From Aquimarina sp. U1-2 (GTDB lineage Bacteria > Bacteroidota > Bacteroidia > Flavobacteriales > Flavobacteriaceae), in contig NZ_JAGKIK010000002.1 of assembly GCF_017897595.1 (NCBI RefSeq), positions 372,001 through 436,000 on the forward strand: a DNA stretch of 64,000 bases. Reading direction: 5' to 3'. The notes under the pieces were generated by a model. That model was not told where the DNA came from. It saw only the letters and a program-made list of their open reading frames with translations, and searched no databases. This document shows, in pieces, positions 18,411 through 27,026 of this stretch. Every line of letters begins with the position of its first letter. Positions within the stretch are counted from its first letter, which is position 1. Position numbers and translations under genes: made by a program.

Positions 18411-19709
18411 ATGTTGGATAGACGTAAATTCCTTAAAAAAACAGCAACTGTTGGGGCTGCAGCAGCTACACTTCCTATAATGGCTTGTGCAGAAAACCCA
18501 AAAGAAAAGGCTGCTACATCAGAACAAATAAAAACTACAGGATTATATGTTCCCAAGAACATAGAAGAAGAAATTAGTGCAAGGGTGAAAAATAAATTGA
18601 CCTCTCCGGTGATTATCGATAAAATCGAAGTGGTTGTGGCGCGTAGACGTTATTTTACGCGTATAACTGATAAGGAGGGTAATCAGGGAATAGCTGCGAT
18701 GAACTCAGGTCGTTTTAAAAGTACAGAAACGATTTTTAAAAAACTTGCCGCAGCTAATTTTATAGGCAAAGATGCAAGAGAAATAGCATACTTACCTGGC
18801 GAGATTCTAAAAGTAGACCGTAATTATAAGTTCGTTGGATTACCCTACTGGAATGCCATCGGGACCATAGAAATTGCTATTTGGGATCTTCTAGGCAAGT
18901 TGGTCAACAAACCAGCTCATCATTTCTTAGGCGATCAAGTCCGCAAAGAGTATCCAGTATATATCTCTAGCCTCGAAAGAGAAAAACCTTTTGAAGGAGA
19001 AACAGAGCGTATTCAAAAAACAGTTGAGGTTACTGGATCTACAGCTACAAAAATTAAGATTGGTGGCCGCATGAAAAATATCGAACCCTATATCACAAGA
19101 ACCAATCAATTTGTACCTCATGTACGTAGAACTTTTGGAGATGATTTCACCATTTATGTAGATGGAAATAGTTCGTATACTGCCGATGAAGCAATCGAAG
19201 TTCTTAAAATGTTGGAGAGTTATGATGTCAAATTCTTTGAAGAACCTTGTTACTGGCAAGATCTATGGTCTCATAAATTAGTCAAAGAAGCATCAACAAC
19301 CTGTGCTATCGCAGGAGGAGAACAGGACAGCAGTTTTGATCAGTTTAAACTAATGTGCGAGATCAAAGCTATGGATATTCTACAGCCAGATGTGTATTAT
19401 CATGGCGGCATTGTTAGAACACTTAAAATATCTCATATGGCGGCTCACTATGGTGTCGGCTTTACTCCGCACTCTCCCAAAGCAGGTCCCATGGCGGCAG
19501 CACCAAATCAGATTTTTGCCGTTTGCCCTGTCTTAACAGCACATCAGGAATATCGAGTTGGGGGCGAAGAAAAACAAAAAAGCTGGCACACTCCTGTACT
19601 TCCAAAAAATGGTAATATCTCAATTTTTACAGCTCCAGGATTAGGAATCGAGTATGCCAATGATCTTTGGAAAGAAGAAAAAATATACTGGACTTCAAAT
19701 GATGCTTAA
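18411..19709 (+). CDS. Second Tat-exported enolase-superfamily enzyme
   Basis: The 432-residue protein has a twin-arginine signal (DRRKFLKKTATVG) followed by a possible lipobox (IMACAEN, Cys26). The enolase-fold active site is complete: Lys214/Lys216 (KIK), Asp251 (YVDGN), Glu277 (FFEEP), Glu304 (AGGEQD) and His354 (FTPHSPK). It belongs to the mandelate racemase/MLE group but is distant from the enzyme at 5309-6532. Being encoded inside the exported-enzyme series, it probably processes a sugar acid outside the cytoplasm, which is unusual for the superfamily. The reaction is not known; dehydration or epimerisation of an uronic or aldonic acid is the reasonable guess. Confidence 0.82.
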   Translation: MLDRRKFLKKTATVGAAAATLPIMACAENPKEKAATSEQIKTTGLYVPKNIEEEISARVKNKLTSPVIIDKIEVVVARRRYFTRITDKEGNQGIAAMNSGRFKSTETIFKKLAAANFIGKDAREIAYLPGEILKVDRNYKFVGLPYWNAIGTIEIAIWDLLGKLVNKPAHHFLGDQVRKEYPVYISSLEREKPFEGETERIQKTVEVTGSTATKIKIGGRMKNIEPYITRTNQFVPHVRRTFGDDFTIYVDGNSSYTADEAIEVLKMLESYDVKFFEEPCYWQDLWSHKLVKEASTTCAIAGGEQDSSFDQFKLMCEIKAMDILQPDVYYHGGIVRTLKISHMAAHYGVGFTPHSPKAGPMAAAPNQIFAVCPVLTAHQEYRVGGEEKQKSWHTPVLPKNGNISIFTAPGLGIEYANDLWKEEKIYWTSNDA

Positions 19710-19721
19710 AACACAAATGAA

Positions 19722-21596
19722 ATGAGAAAAAATTCGACTTTTTGTTCAACTAAAGGGCTGCTAATATTCTTGTTTTTGGCAGTTGCTTCTTCAGTTTTTG
19801 CCCAGACACCATTAGTACAGAATGTATACAATCGTAAAAGCACTTCGCTTAATGGGAATTGGAAATACGTAATTGATCCCTACGAGACGGGATATCGAAA
19901 TCACAGAAACTGGAAACCGTTTGATCAAATGGAATCTACGCGGAATTCAGCTAAACCCTATTATACCGATAAAGTTATTAAAGAACGATGGGATCGGGTA
20001 GAATATAATTTTAATACGTCGGCTGAAATTAAAGTTCCCGGGGATTGGAATTCTCAGGATCGTATGCTTCTTTACTACGAAGGGTCTGTTTGGTATCGAA
20101 TAACCTTTGATTACACTGTCAAAGGAAACAACAAATTATTTATCTACTTCGGAGCGGCCAATTATCAAACCGATGTCTACGTAAACGGACAAAAAGTTGG
20201 GCAGCATCTTGGCGGTTTTGATCCTTTTAATTTTGATATTACCGATGTGGTTAAACCTAAAGGAAACTCTCTAGTAGTACGAGTAGATAATCGAAGAGAA
20301 AAACATCGGGTTCCTAATTATACTACCGATTGGTGGAATTATGGTGGAATTACCAGGGATGTGAAATTGGTAGAACTTCCGTCAACTTATATTCAAGATT
20401 ATTTTGTTCAATTGGATAAAGACAATCCAAAAAACATCAAAGGATATGTACAATTAGCAGGTACATCTTTACAAAGTAAGGTATCACTATCTATCCCTGA
20501 AGCTAAAGTCAATTTTTCAGGAACTACCGATATTAATGGCCGAGTGAATTTCGAAATTCCAGTAAAAAAGCTTAAAAGATGGTATCCTAAGCGTCCGAAA
20601 TTATATGATGTTCAGATTCAGACAGGTACTGATAAAATTGAGGATCAAATTGGTTTTAGAACTATTGAAGCCAAAGGAGCAGACATTTTGTTAAACGGAC
20701 AATCAATTTTTCTTCGAGGGATTAGTCTTCATGAAGAAAACCCGATAAAAATCGGTAGAGCAAGATCTCTAGAAGATGCAAAAATGTTGATGGATTGGGC
20801 AAAAGAATTAAACTGTAATTTTATTCGATTAGCGCATTATCCTCATAATGAAAATATGCCCAGATTAGCCGATAAGCTGGGGATATTACTTTGGGAAGAA
20901 ATTCCTGTATATTGGGGTATTGATTATGAAGACCCAGAGGCTTTTAATCAAGCAAAAAGTCAATTAGAAACCTTGGTGCATAGAGATAAAAACCGGGCAA
21001 GTGTTATTGTCTGGTCGGTAGCCAATGAAACTCCTGATACAGAATCGAGACTCGAATTTTTAAAACAGCTTAAAAAAATAGCAACCGATATTGATGACAC
21101 CCGATTTATAAGCGCAGCACTAGAGCGTAATGAGAAGGATGTGCAGGATGTAGTAAAAATACCAGATCCTTTTGCAGCAGATGTTGATATGCTGGCCTGT
21201 AATGAGTACATTGGCTGGTACTCTGGCTTGCCAGAAAAATGTGATCAAGTAACCTGGCAGTTGCCAGGTGATAAGCCCTTTTTTGTAAGCGAATTTGGGG
21301 GAGGAGCGCTTTATAATCATCACGGAGATAAATTAACAAGATGGACCGAAGAGTATCAGGAGTATTTATATCAGGAACAAATCAAAATGCTTAAAAAAAT
21401 ACCAACGCTTCGTGGAATGACCCCCTGGATTTTAGCAGATTTTAGATCACCACGAAGAAACCTACCCATCATTCAGGAGGGTTGGAACAGAAAAGGGCTA
21501 ATCTCTGACGGAGGATTTAAAAAGAAAGCTTTCCATATATTAAAAGCCTATTATGATGAGATGGAAGAAAAGTATAACTATCAAATAAAAGATTAA
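19722..21596 (+). CDS. GH2 beta-glucuronidase
   Basis: The 624-residue protein has a signal peptide (about 1-28, SSVFAQ), a sugar-binding jelly roll (LNGNWKYVID, GDWNSQDRML), an Ig-like domain and a TIM barrel. The acid/base is Glu436 (WSVANETPD) and the nucleophile Glu524 (FVSEFGGGA). The Asn-x-Lys pair that reads the uronate carboxylate in beta-glucuronidases is present as Asn589-Arg-Lys591 (GWNRKGLISDGG), which favours glucuronidase over galactosidase. It should release terminal beta-glucuronic acid in the periplasm or at the surface, giving the substrate for UxaC. It is flanked by enolase-like and sulfatase genes with short gaps. Confidence 0.9.
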   Translation: MRKNSTFCSTKGLLIFLFLAVASSVFAQTPLVQNVYNRKSTSLNGNWKYVIDPYETGYRNHRNWKPFDQMESTRNSAKPYYTDKVIKERWDRVEYNFNTSAEIKVPGDWNSQDRMLLYYEGSVWYRITFDYTVKGNNKLFIYFGAANYQTDVYVNGQKVGQHLGGFDPFNFDITDVVKPKGNSLVVRVDNRREKHRVPNYTTDWWNYGGITRDVKLVELPSTYIQDYFVQLDKDNPKNIKGYVQLAGTSLQSKVSLSIPEAKVNFSGTTDINGRVNFEIPVKKLKRWYPKRPKLYDVQIQTGTDKIEDQIGFRTIEAKGADILLNGQSIFLRGISLHEENPIKIGRARSLEDAKMLMDWAKELNCNFIRLAHYPHNENMPRLADKLGILLWEEIPVYWGIDYEDPEAFNQAKSQLETLVHRDKNRASVIVWSVANETPDTESRLEFLKQLKKIATDIDDTRFISAALERNEKDVQDVVKIPDPFAADVDMLACNEYIGWYSGLPEKCDQVTWQLPGDKPFFVSEFGGGALYNHHGDKLTRWTEEYQEYLYQEQIKMLKKIPTLRGMTPWILADFRSPRRNLPIIQEGWNRKGLISDGGFKKKAFHILKAYYDEMEEKYNYQIKD

Positions 21597-21604
21597 AATT
21601 TACG

Positions 21605-23167
21605 ATGGTTCGATTATTTATACTTTTTGCAATACTTGGCGTAGTTTCTTGTGAAAAAGAGACGAAGGAGCAAACTGTTGGTCAGGAACATCATAAACCT
21701 AATATTGTTCTAATCTTGGCAGATGATATGGGGTGGTCTGATCTAGGATGTTACGGAAGTGAGATCAAAACCCCGGTCTTAGATAGTTTGGCATATCACG
21801 GACTCCGTTTTACCCAGTTCTACAACACTTCAAAGTGTTTTCCATCACGAGCTGCTTTGCTCACAGGTTTGTATGCACAACAAGTAGGTGCAGGACGTAC
21901 CTGGAAAAATCCATGGATCAATACTACTACTATTGCCGCTTCATTAAAAAAAGCAGGATACCTCACCTGGATGTCTGGTAAGCATCACGGTGTTGATGTA
22001 CCAACCGACATGGGATTTGATAAATATTACGGGTTATTAAGTGGTGCTGCCAATCAATTTAATCCTGGAAATCAACGTCCGGGAGAAGCCAAGCCCGCAA
22101 GAAAACGTGTACGACCTTTTTATGTCGATGGCAAGCGGTATGAGCCTTATACACCTGATAGTACGTATTATTCTACAGATGCGTTTACTAATGCCGCTTT
22201 ACAATGGATTAATGCTTCAGAACAAGAAACGAAACCATTCTTTTTATATCTATCGTATACAGCTCCTCATGATCCCTTGATGGCATGGCCAGAGGATATT
22301 GCCAAATATCGTGGTCAATACAAAGAAGGATATGAGGTAATACGAACCAAGCGTTTTGCAAAGCAAAAAGAATTAGGTGTGATTCCAAAGGATTTTAAGC
22401 TTCCTTCCCCTACATACACCCCCTGGGAAAGCCTTTCTGAGGCGAAAAAAGACGAAGAAGACCTTAAAATGTCGATTTACGCGGCTATGATTGATCGCAT
22501 GGACTATAATATAGGTCTAGTAATGAATGCGCTTAGAAGGCAAAAAAAGCTCAAAAATACGATCGTACTCTTTCTATCGGATAATGGAGGTAGCGCAGAG
22601 GTAGTTACTATTCCCGGTGATGGAAATATAGGAACAGTTGGCCAATGGACCTCTTTAGGAGCAGATTGGTCAAATGTATGCAATACTCCTTTTAGGATGT
22701 ATAAAAATAACAGTTACGAGGGCGGGATCAATACTCCGGCAATTGTAAGTTGGCCACAGATGCACCAAAAAGGTAGTGTGAATACTACTTTTTACGGTCA
22801 CTTTATTGATATGTTCCCTACGTTACTAGATATTGCAGGTCATTCTTATCCCACAAGTAAAGAGATTTTACCTCTAGAAGGGCACTCTTTTGAAAAGGTA
22901 GTAGTAGCAACTTCAGAAAATTCAGAATTGATGGCAGATAGGGCCCTATTTTTTGAGTGGGCAGATGGTGCTGCAATGCGAGAGGGAAACTGGAAGATTG
23001 TTCGCAAAGAAACTACAGATCAGTGGCAACTGTATAACCTGGCCGAAGATGGTGGAGAAACCCATAATCTTGCTAAAGAAATGCCAGAAAAGGTTGCCAA
23101 AATGAATATGCAATTTAAAGCCTGGCAGACAAGGGTAAATACAACTCATAATGATAAAGCACTTTAA
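21605..23167 (+). CDS. S1-family sulfatase (formylglycine type), first
   Basis: The 520-residue lipoprotein (signal ending GVVSCEKE) has the sulfatase signature CFPSRAALLTG, with Cys78 as the residue converted to formylglycine. Metal-binding Asp-Asp in ILADDMGWSDLGCYG and the later LFLSDNGG also match family S1. It should remove sulfate esters from the target glycan so that glycosidases can act. The C-terminal region (WKIVRKETTDQWQLYNL) is typical of arylsulfatases. It lies between GH2 and the 628-residue toroid protein and overlaps the latter by 17 bases, so these three are co-translated. The needed FGE-type maturation enzyme is not in the window. Confidence 0.9.
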   Translation: MVRLFILFAILGVVSCEKETKEQTVGQEHHKPNIVLILADDMGWSDLGCYGSEIKTPVLDSLAYHGLRFTQFYNTSKCFPSRAALLTGLYAQQVGAGRTWKNPWINTTTIAASLKKAGYLTWMSGKHHGVDVPTDMGFDKYYGLLSGAANQFNPGNQRPGEAKPARKRVRPFYVDGKRYEPYTPDSTYYSTDAFTNAALQWINASEQETKPFFLYLSYTAPHDPLMAWPEDIAKYRGQYKEGYEVIRTKRFAKQKELGVIPKDFKLPSPTYTPWESLSEAKKDEEDLKMSIYAAMIDRMDYNIGLVMNALRRQKKLKNTIVLFLSDNGGSAEVVTIPGDGNIGTVGQWTSLGADWSNVCNTPFRMYKNNSYEGGINTPAIVSWPQMHQKGSVNTTFYGHFIDMFPTLLDIAGHSYPTSKEILPLEGHSFEKVVVATSENSELMADRALFFEWADGAAMREGNWKIVRKETTDQWQLYNLAEDGGETHNLAKEMPEKVAKMNMQFKAWQTRVNTTHNDKAL

Positions 23168-25037
23168 ATATACAATTCTACTTTTAGGTTTCAATATCTC
23201 TTTGGCGCAACAAAATCTAGATAGCCAGGTCGAGCAAGAATATTTTACAACACTTTCTGAATTGTGTGAAGCGCTATTGAAACAACAAAATACCGATAAA
23301 AATAGTCCAGAATATGGTGGACTTCTAGATCCAGAAAATGATATTTATTATACCAGGGCTGCAGAGGCCTTGTATCCCTTTGTGGTAATATATCAGTATA
23401 CAAAAGATAAGAAGTATCTCAAAGCTGCGATCAATCTTGGTAATTGGCTTATCACAAAACAAGAAGAAACAGGTGAATGGATTGAAAATCCATGGCAATG
23501 GACTGGTACCACCGCAGATCAATTACTCATGATGGCAGCCGCCTATCCTGAATTGGAGAAACACCTTTCCGCAGAAGAAAAGGGTAACTGGGAAGCTTCT
23601 ATGAGAATCGCAGGGATGTATTTAGTAAAAAAAATGGAACCTGATTTTGCAAGTATAAATTATGTGCCCACCACTGCGGGTACCATGGCCATGCTTTGGA
23701 AAAATGTCATACAAGAGGATATTTTCAAAGAAAAAGCGAAAAAACTTGCCTGGCAAACAATCGCCAAGATGGATAGTGATCAGTTTATTCATGGAGAAGC
23801 GGCACGTGTACACGGAGTCAAATATGGAGTAGATCTAAGCTATCAAATGGATATGTCTTTGTGGGGGTTAACACTATATGCTCGTATTACAGGGGATCAA
23901 GAAGTAGAAGATTATGTACGAAAATCATTGGCCAAAGTGATTCATTTTGTATATCCTAACGGGATTATTGATGGCTCATGGGGAGCACGATCCTATAAAT
24001 GGACAGGGTATGGCACCAAAACAGCAGATGGATCACAAATTTTATTCAGTTTATTTGCTAATGAAAATTCGGCATATCAAACTGCAGCCTTACGTAATCT
24101 GGAATATCTAAGAAAAGCAATTAAAGGCGGATTAGTAGGCTATGGGCGCGATTTATGGGCATTTGGAAGCAAGACCGGAAAACCTAATTTGTATCCTACT
24201 TTTGCAAGGGCAAAAAATTTGGCGTTAGCCCTTGAGTATGGAAAACACCAAAAAGGAAAAACTAACCCTATTCCTGCCGATCAGGGGGATTGGGTTAAAT
24301 TCTTTCCAACGATAAAAGTAGCAACACTTCGAAAAGGAGATTGGATGGCAACGGTATCCTCTTATGACTATCATGATTACACGGGCTGGGGTAAAGACAA
24401 GTATCGACATTTTCCCAGAGGAGGTGCCATGCTAAATCTCTGGTTAAAGGATTTTGGAATGGTAACAACGGCTTCACAAGCCCAATACGTTCGCGGTGAA
24501 ACGATTCACATGCCTCCCATCGAAGATTCACTTCGATCGTTAACGCCCCGGATCGAATTCAGAAATGAAAATGGATATTTTACCAATTTATATGATACCA
24601 AATCTCATATCCACATAAATAAGCAGCCCAATGCTATTCAAATCAATACATCAGGCGAATTGAGTGATCAAGAATTCTTACCGGGAGGTGTTGCCTATAT
24701 GTATGATTATACTATAACCAATAAGTCATTAACAAAGAAAGTCACCGTACGTTATCACGATCGTAAACCGGAAGTACAAATTGTAGAACCCATTGTATTG
24801 AATGAAGGAGTAGAAGTGACTCAAGTTGATAAAAAAACAGTGAAAATTACTTCTCCCAACCGGAATTTACTTTTCAAAATCAATCAAGGCAACGTTACTA
24901 TCGAAGTAGGAAAAGATGTCGATAAATATTGGTTTCCATTTCCTGGTCTGTATACCTATCCTATTATTATGAAGGTGAAGACCCCAAAAGAAGGATTTCA
25001 ACAAGTGGTGAGTTATACCTATAGTGTTGCTGAATAA
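23151..25037 (+). CDS. Exported alpha-toroid plus beta-sandwich protein, possible polysaccharide lyase
   Basis: The 628-residue protein has a signal peptide (about 1-20, SLAQ). Residues about 30-370 look like an (alpha/alpha) toroid (YTRAAEALYPFVVIYQYT, GNWLITKQEETGEWIENPW, LSYQMDMSLWGLTLYARI). The second half is rich in beta strands (DWMATVSSYDYHDY, FPRGGAMLNLWLKDF). This architecture is shared by heparinase- and alginate-lyase-like polysaccharide lyases, and the His/Tyr-rich stretches would suit uronate beta-elimination, but I cannot assign a family. It is the last gene of the plus-strand enzyme series and overlaps the sulfatase gene by 17 bases. A glucuronate-cleaving lyase is a reasonable hypothesis. 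Confidence 0.6.
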   Translation: MIKHFKYTILLLGFNISLAQQNLDSQVEQEYFTTLSELCEALLKQQNTDKNSPEYGGLLDPENDIYYTRAAEALYPFVVIYQYTKDKKYLKAAINLGNWLITKQEETGEWIENPWQWTGTTADQLLMMAAAYPELEKHLSAEEKGNWEASMRIAGMYLVKKMEPDFASINYVPTTAGTMAMLWKNVIQEDIFKEKAKKLAWQTIAKMDSDQFIHGEAARVHGVKYGVDLSYQMDMSLWGLTLYARITGDQEVEDYVRKSLAKVIHFVYPNGIIDGSWGARSYKWTGYGTKTADGSQILFSLFANENSAYQTAALRNLEYLRKAIKGGLVGYGRDLWAFGSKTGKPNLYPTFARAKNLALALEYGKHQKGKTNPIPADQGDWVKFFPTIKVATLRKGDWMATVSSYDYHDYTGWGKDKYRHFPRGGAMLNLWLKDFGMVTTASQAQYVRGETIHMPPIEDSLRSLTPRIEFRNENGYFTNLYDTKSHIHINKQPNAIQINTSGELSDQEFLPGGVAYMYDYTITNKSLTKKVTVRYHDRKPEVQIVEPIVLNEGVEVTQVDKKTVKITSPNRNLLFKINQGNVTIEVGKDVDKYWFPFPGLYTYPIIMKVKTPKEGFQQVVSYTYSVAE

Positions 25038-25048
25038 AACTATTATAT

Positions 25049-25096
25049 CGTTTTAAAAAACCAACGAATTTTTAAAATCAATAAGTTTTTTGAACG
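25049..25096. terminator. Hairpin between the two converging gene series
   Basis: CGTTTTAAAAAAC and GTTTTTTGAACG form an imperfect inverted repeat in the 89-base gap between convergent genes, placed to end transcription from both sides. Confidence 0.4.
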
Positions 25097-25126
25097 AAAC
25101 TCTTTTAAAGATTAAATAACACTATA

Positions 25127-25909
25127 CTATAGTTGTTTTAGCTTTTGCGTAATAATTTTCATACTCTCTTCAGGAAGTTCTACATTAACAGGGTAATCAA
25201 AATAACAAAACAATCTTGGTTTTTTTTGGAAAAGATTGTCAATTTCTGTAGCTAAACGTTCTGTATCTGCTTTACTATAATTTCGGTGATCTAGAATTTG
25301 AATATCGTTAGTTGCGTATCTTAATCCCTTAATATTACCTATGTCTAAAGGGGTCGAATTCTTATGATACCAATCTATTACTTTTTCAGTACCAAAATTG
25401 CCTCTGGTATACCTATTCAATTCAGAAAAAAAATGTTCGTACGCTTTAGTCGAAATTAGATTTGAGTGTAGTTTAGATGAATACCATAACACCCCATCAA
25501 ATTTGAACCCTTCAAAACATTCTTTCAATTTCTTTTTTATAAATACTGAAGTGGCTTTTTCCGAAATGGAGCTTACAGGCCCCAAATCGGTGAGATAAGC
25601 ACTTCCGTCTTCATTTTTTAGGCAAGATGCCATATTCTTAACGGCAAAAACGCTAGGAAACCCAGAGATACCTTTAAACAAGTTACACCAGCCATCAGGC
25701 AAAAAATAAACTTTCAGGCCGTGTTTTTTTGCTGTAGCGATTACGAATAAGATATTTTCTTTGGCAGCTCTATAATCCTGTTCAATAACATTTAATGTTA
25801 TGCTATGCGCTCCTGTATTTTTAATGCGAAGGATATCTTCTTCAATTTGCCATGGGACAAATGTATAGGCATATTTTCCAAAATAGAAACAATTGATTTC
25901 CATGTGCAT
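25127..25909 (-). CDS. TIM-barrel-like paralogue without signal peptide, putative catalytic pair missing
   Basis: The 260-residue protein aligns with the larger protein at 27027-28127. Shared positions include THG/NTGA-x-S/ALT, AK/EAHKRG-LKV-F, W-x-x-x-F-x-G, P-S-x-FA-KN and the strand FDGVLW. Where the larger protein has WDEP (Asp182-Glu183), this one has WYSS (142-145), so a likely acidic catalytic pair is absent. It also lacks a signal peptide. It begins at ATG 25909, overlapping the WD40 gene stop by one base; a second in-frame ATG is at 25903. It could be an inactive relative or binding protein, or use different residues. No named family was recognised. Confidence 0.6.
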   Translation of the reverse strand: MHMEINCFYFGKYAYTFVPWQIEEDILRIKNTGAHSITLNVIEQDYRAAKENILFVIATAKKHGLKVYFLPDGWCNLFKGISGFPSVFAVKNMASCLKNEDGSAYLTDLGPVSSISEKATSVFIKKKLKECFEGFKFDGVLWYSSKLHSNLISTKAYEHFFSELNRYTRGNFGTEKVIDWYHKNSTPLDIGNIKGLRYATNDIQILDHRNYSKADTERLATEIDNLFQKKPRLFCYFDYPVNVELPEESMKIITQKLKQL

Positions 25910-27015
25910 TATTTACTCTTTGAAGCCTCTGGCGAAGTTTGATCTTTTTTAATTCCCTTGTGGCGGTTTTTATTGAGATTAGGGTCTTCTCCCATCCATG
26001 CCCAAAGTTTAATCAACCCGTTTTGATGAGCGCTTACCAAAAAACTTCCATCTTTATTAAAATCTATATATTCGGCATGATCACCTGCCCATACCTGTGC
26101 AGCAGTTCGAATTTGATCAACGCTATAGTTTTTAATATCTGAAACGCGATAAATAAAGATGTGAGGATCATGCCCTGTGAAGGCAATATATGCTCCGCTT
26201 GGGTGGAAGGCAACGGTTTCAATTTTGCGTCCCATATGAGAAAAAGATTTCTTGATTTTACCTTTTTTCCAGTCTATTAAGTGAATTGTACCTTTTACAG
26301 GCTTATTTTGAGCAGCGATAATCCATTTTCCATCAGGCGAGAAACCTCCAGCTGTAAATACCACATCACCTTCTGTCAAAAATTCTTTTTCTAATGACCA
26401 GTCGGTGGTGTTGTACACTTTGATTCCGGCATGTCCTATGGCAACGATATATTGATCATCTTCGGTAAAAAATAGCTCATTAATTGTACTGCCATAATTT
26501 ATTTTGGCAATTTCTTTACGCGTATTCATATCGTAAATTCCAAGAAAACCTTGCTTTTTTCCATTTTTGTCATAGCTGTATTCTTCTCCGGTAGCAAGTA
26601 ACATACTGTTATTTGACCAGATTAATCCATCAATACCTTGGTTATGTGATAGTGTCTCTACTGCCTTACCTGTTTTTGCTTCATAAATTGTCGTTTTAAA
26701 ATCTTCGCTACATGCCGCAACATAGTTATTATCACTTGACCATCCTACGCGCTCTATTTCTGCGGGATGGTAGGCTCTCCATAATTCTGCACCATCACTA
26801 GTTCGCCACATCACAACACTATAATCGTATTTGGTACCACTCACGATGTATTTTCCGTTAGGAGAAAATTCTGCACTTTCTACAGATCCGGGTTCACCCA
26901 GTGCATCTGCTACTCGCGACCACACGGGTTCTAGGCGTAGTTGATAATCTAAATAAGGTTGTTGGGTAAAGACTAGTACAGGTGCGAACAGTACAATAAA
27001 CAGGATGTTTTTCAT
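25909..27015 (-). CDS. Exported WD40-type beta-propeller protein
   Basis: The 368-residue protein has a signal peptide (about 1-17, VFTQQP) and six or seven WD40-like repeats (ESAEFSPNGKYIVSGT, RVGWSSDNNYVAACSED, GGFSPDGKWIIAA, TVAFHPSGAYIAFTGHD, YIDFNKDGSFLVSAHQ). Propellers of this type bind proteins or ligands and have no catalytic motif here. It sits between the two TIM-barrel paralogues, one-base overlap with the downstream one and 11 bases from the upstream one, so the three are one translational unit. A scaffold or binding role for those enzymes is plausible but not shown. Confidence 0.78.
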   Translation of the reverse strand: MKNILFIVLFAPVLVFTQQPYLDYQLRLEPVWSRVADALGEPGSVESAEFSPNGKYIVSGTKYDYSVVMWRTSDGAELWRAYHPAEIERVGWSSDNNYVAACSEDFKTTIYEAKTGKAVETLSHNQGIDGLIWSNNSMLLATGEEYSYDKNGKKQGFLGIYDMNTRKEIAKINYGSTINELFFTEDDQYIVAIGHAGIKVYNTTDWSLEKEFLTEGDVVFTAGGFSPDGKWIIAAQNKPVKGTIHLIDWKKGKIKKSFSHMGRKIETVAFHPSGAYIAFTGHDPHIFIYRVSDIKNYSVDQIRTAAQVWAGDHAEYIDFNKDGSFLVSAHQNGLIKLWAWMGEDPNLNKNRHKGIKKDQTSPEASKSK

Positions 27016-27026
27016 AACTTAATGTT

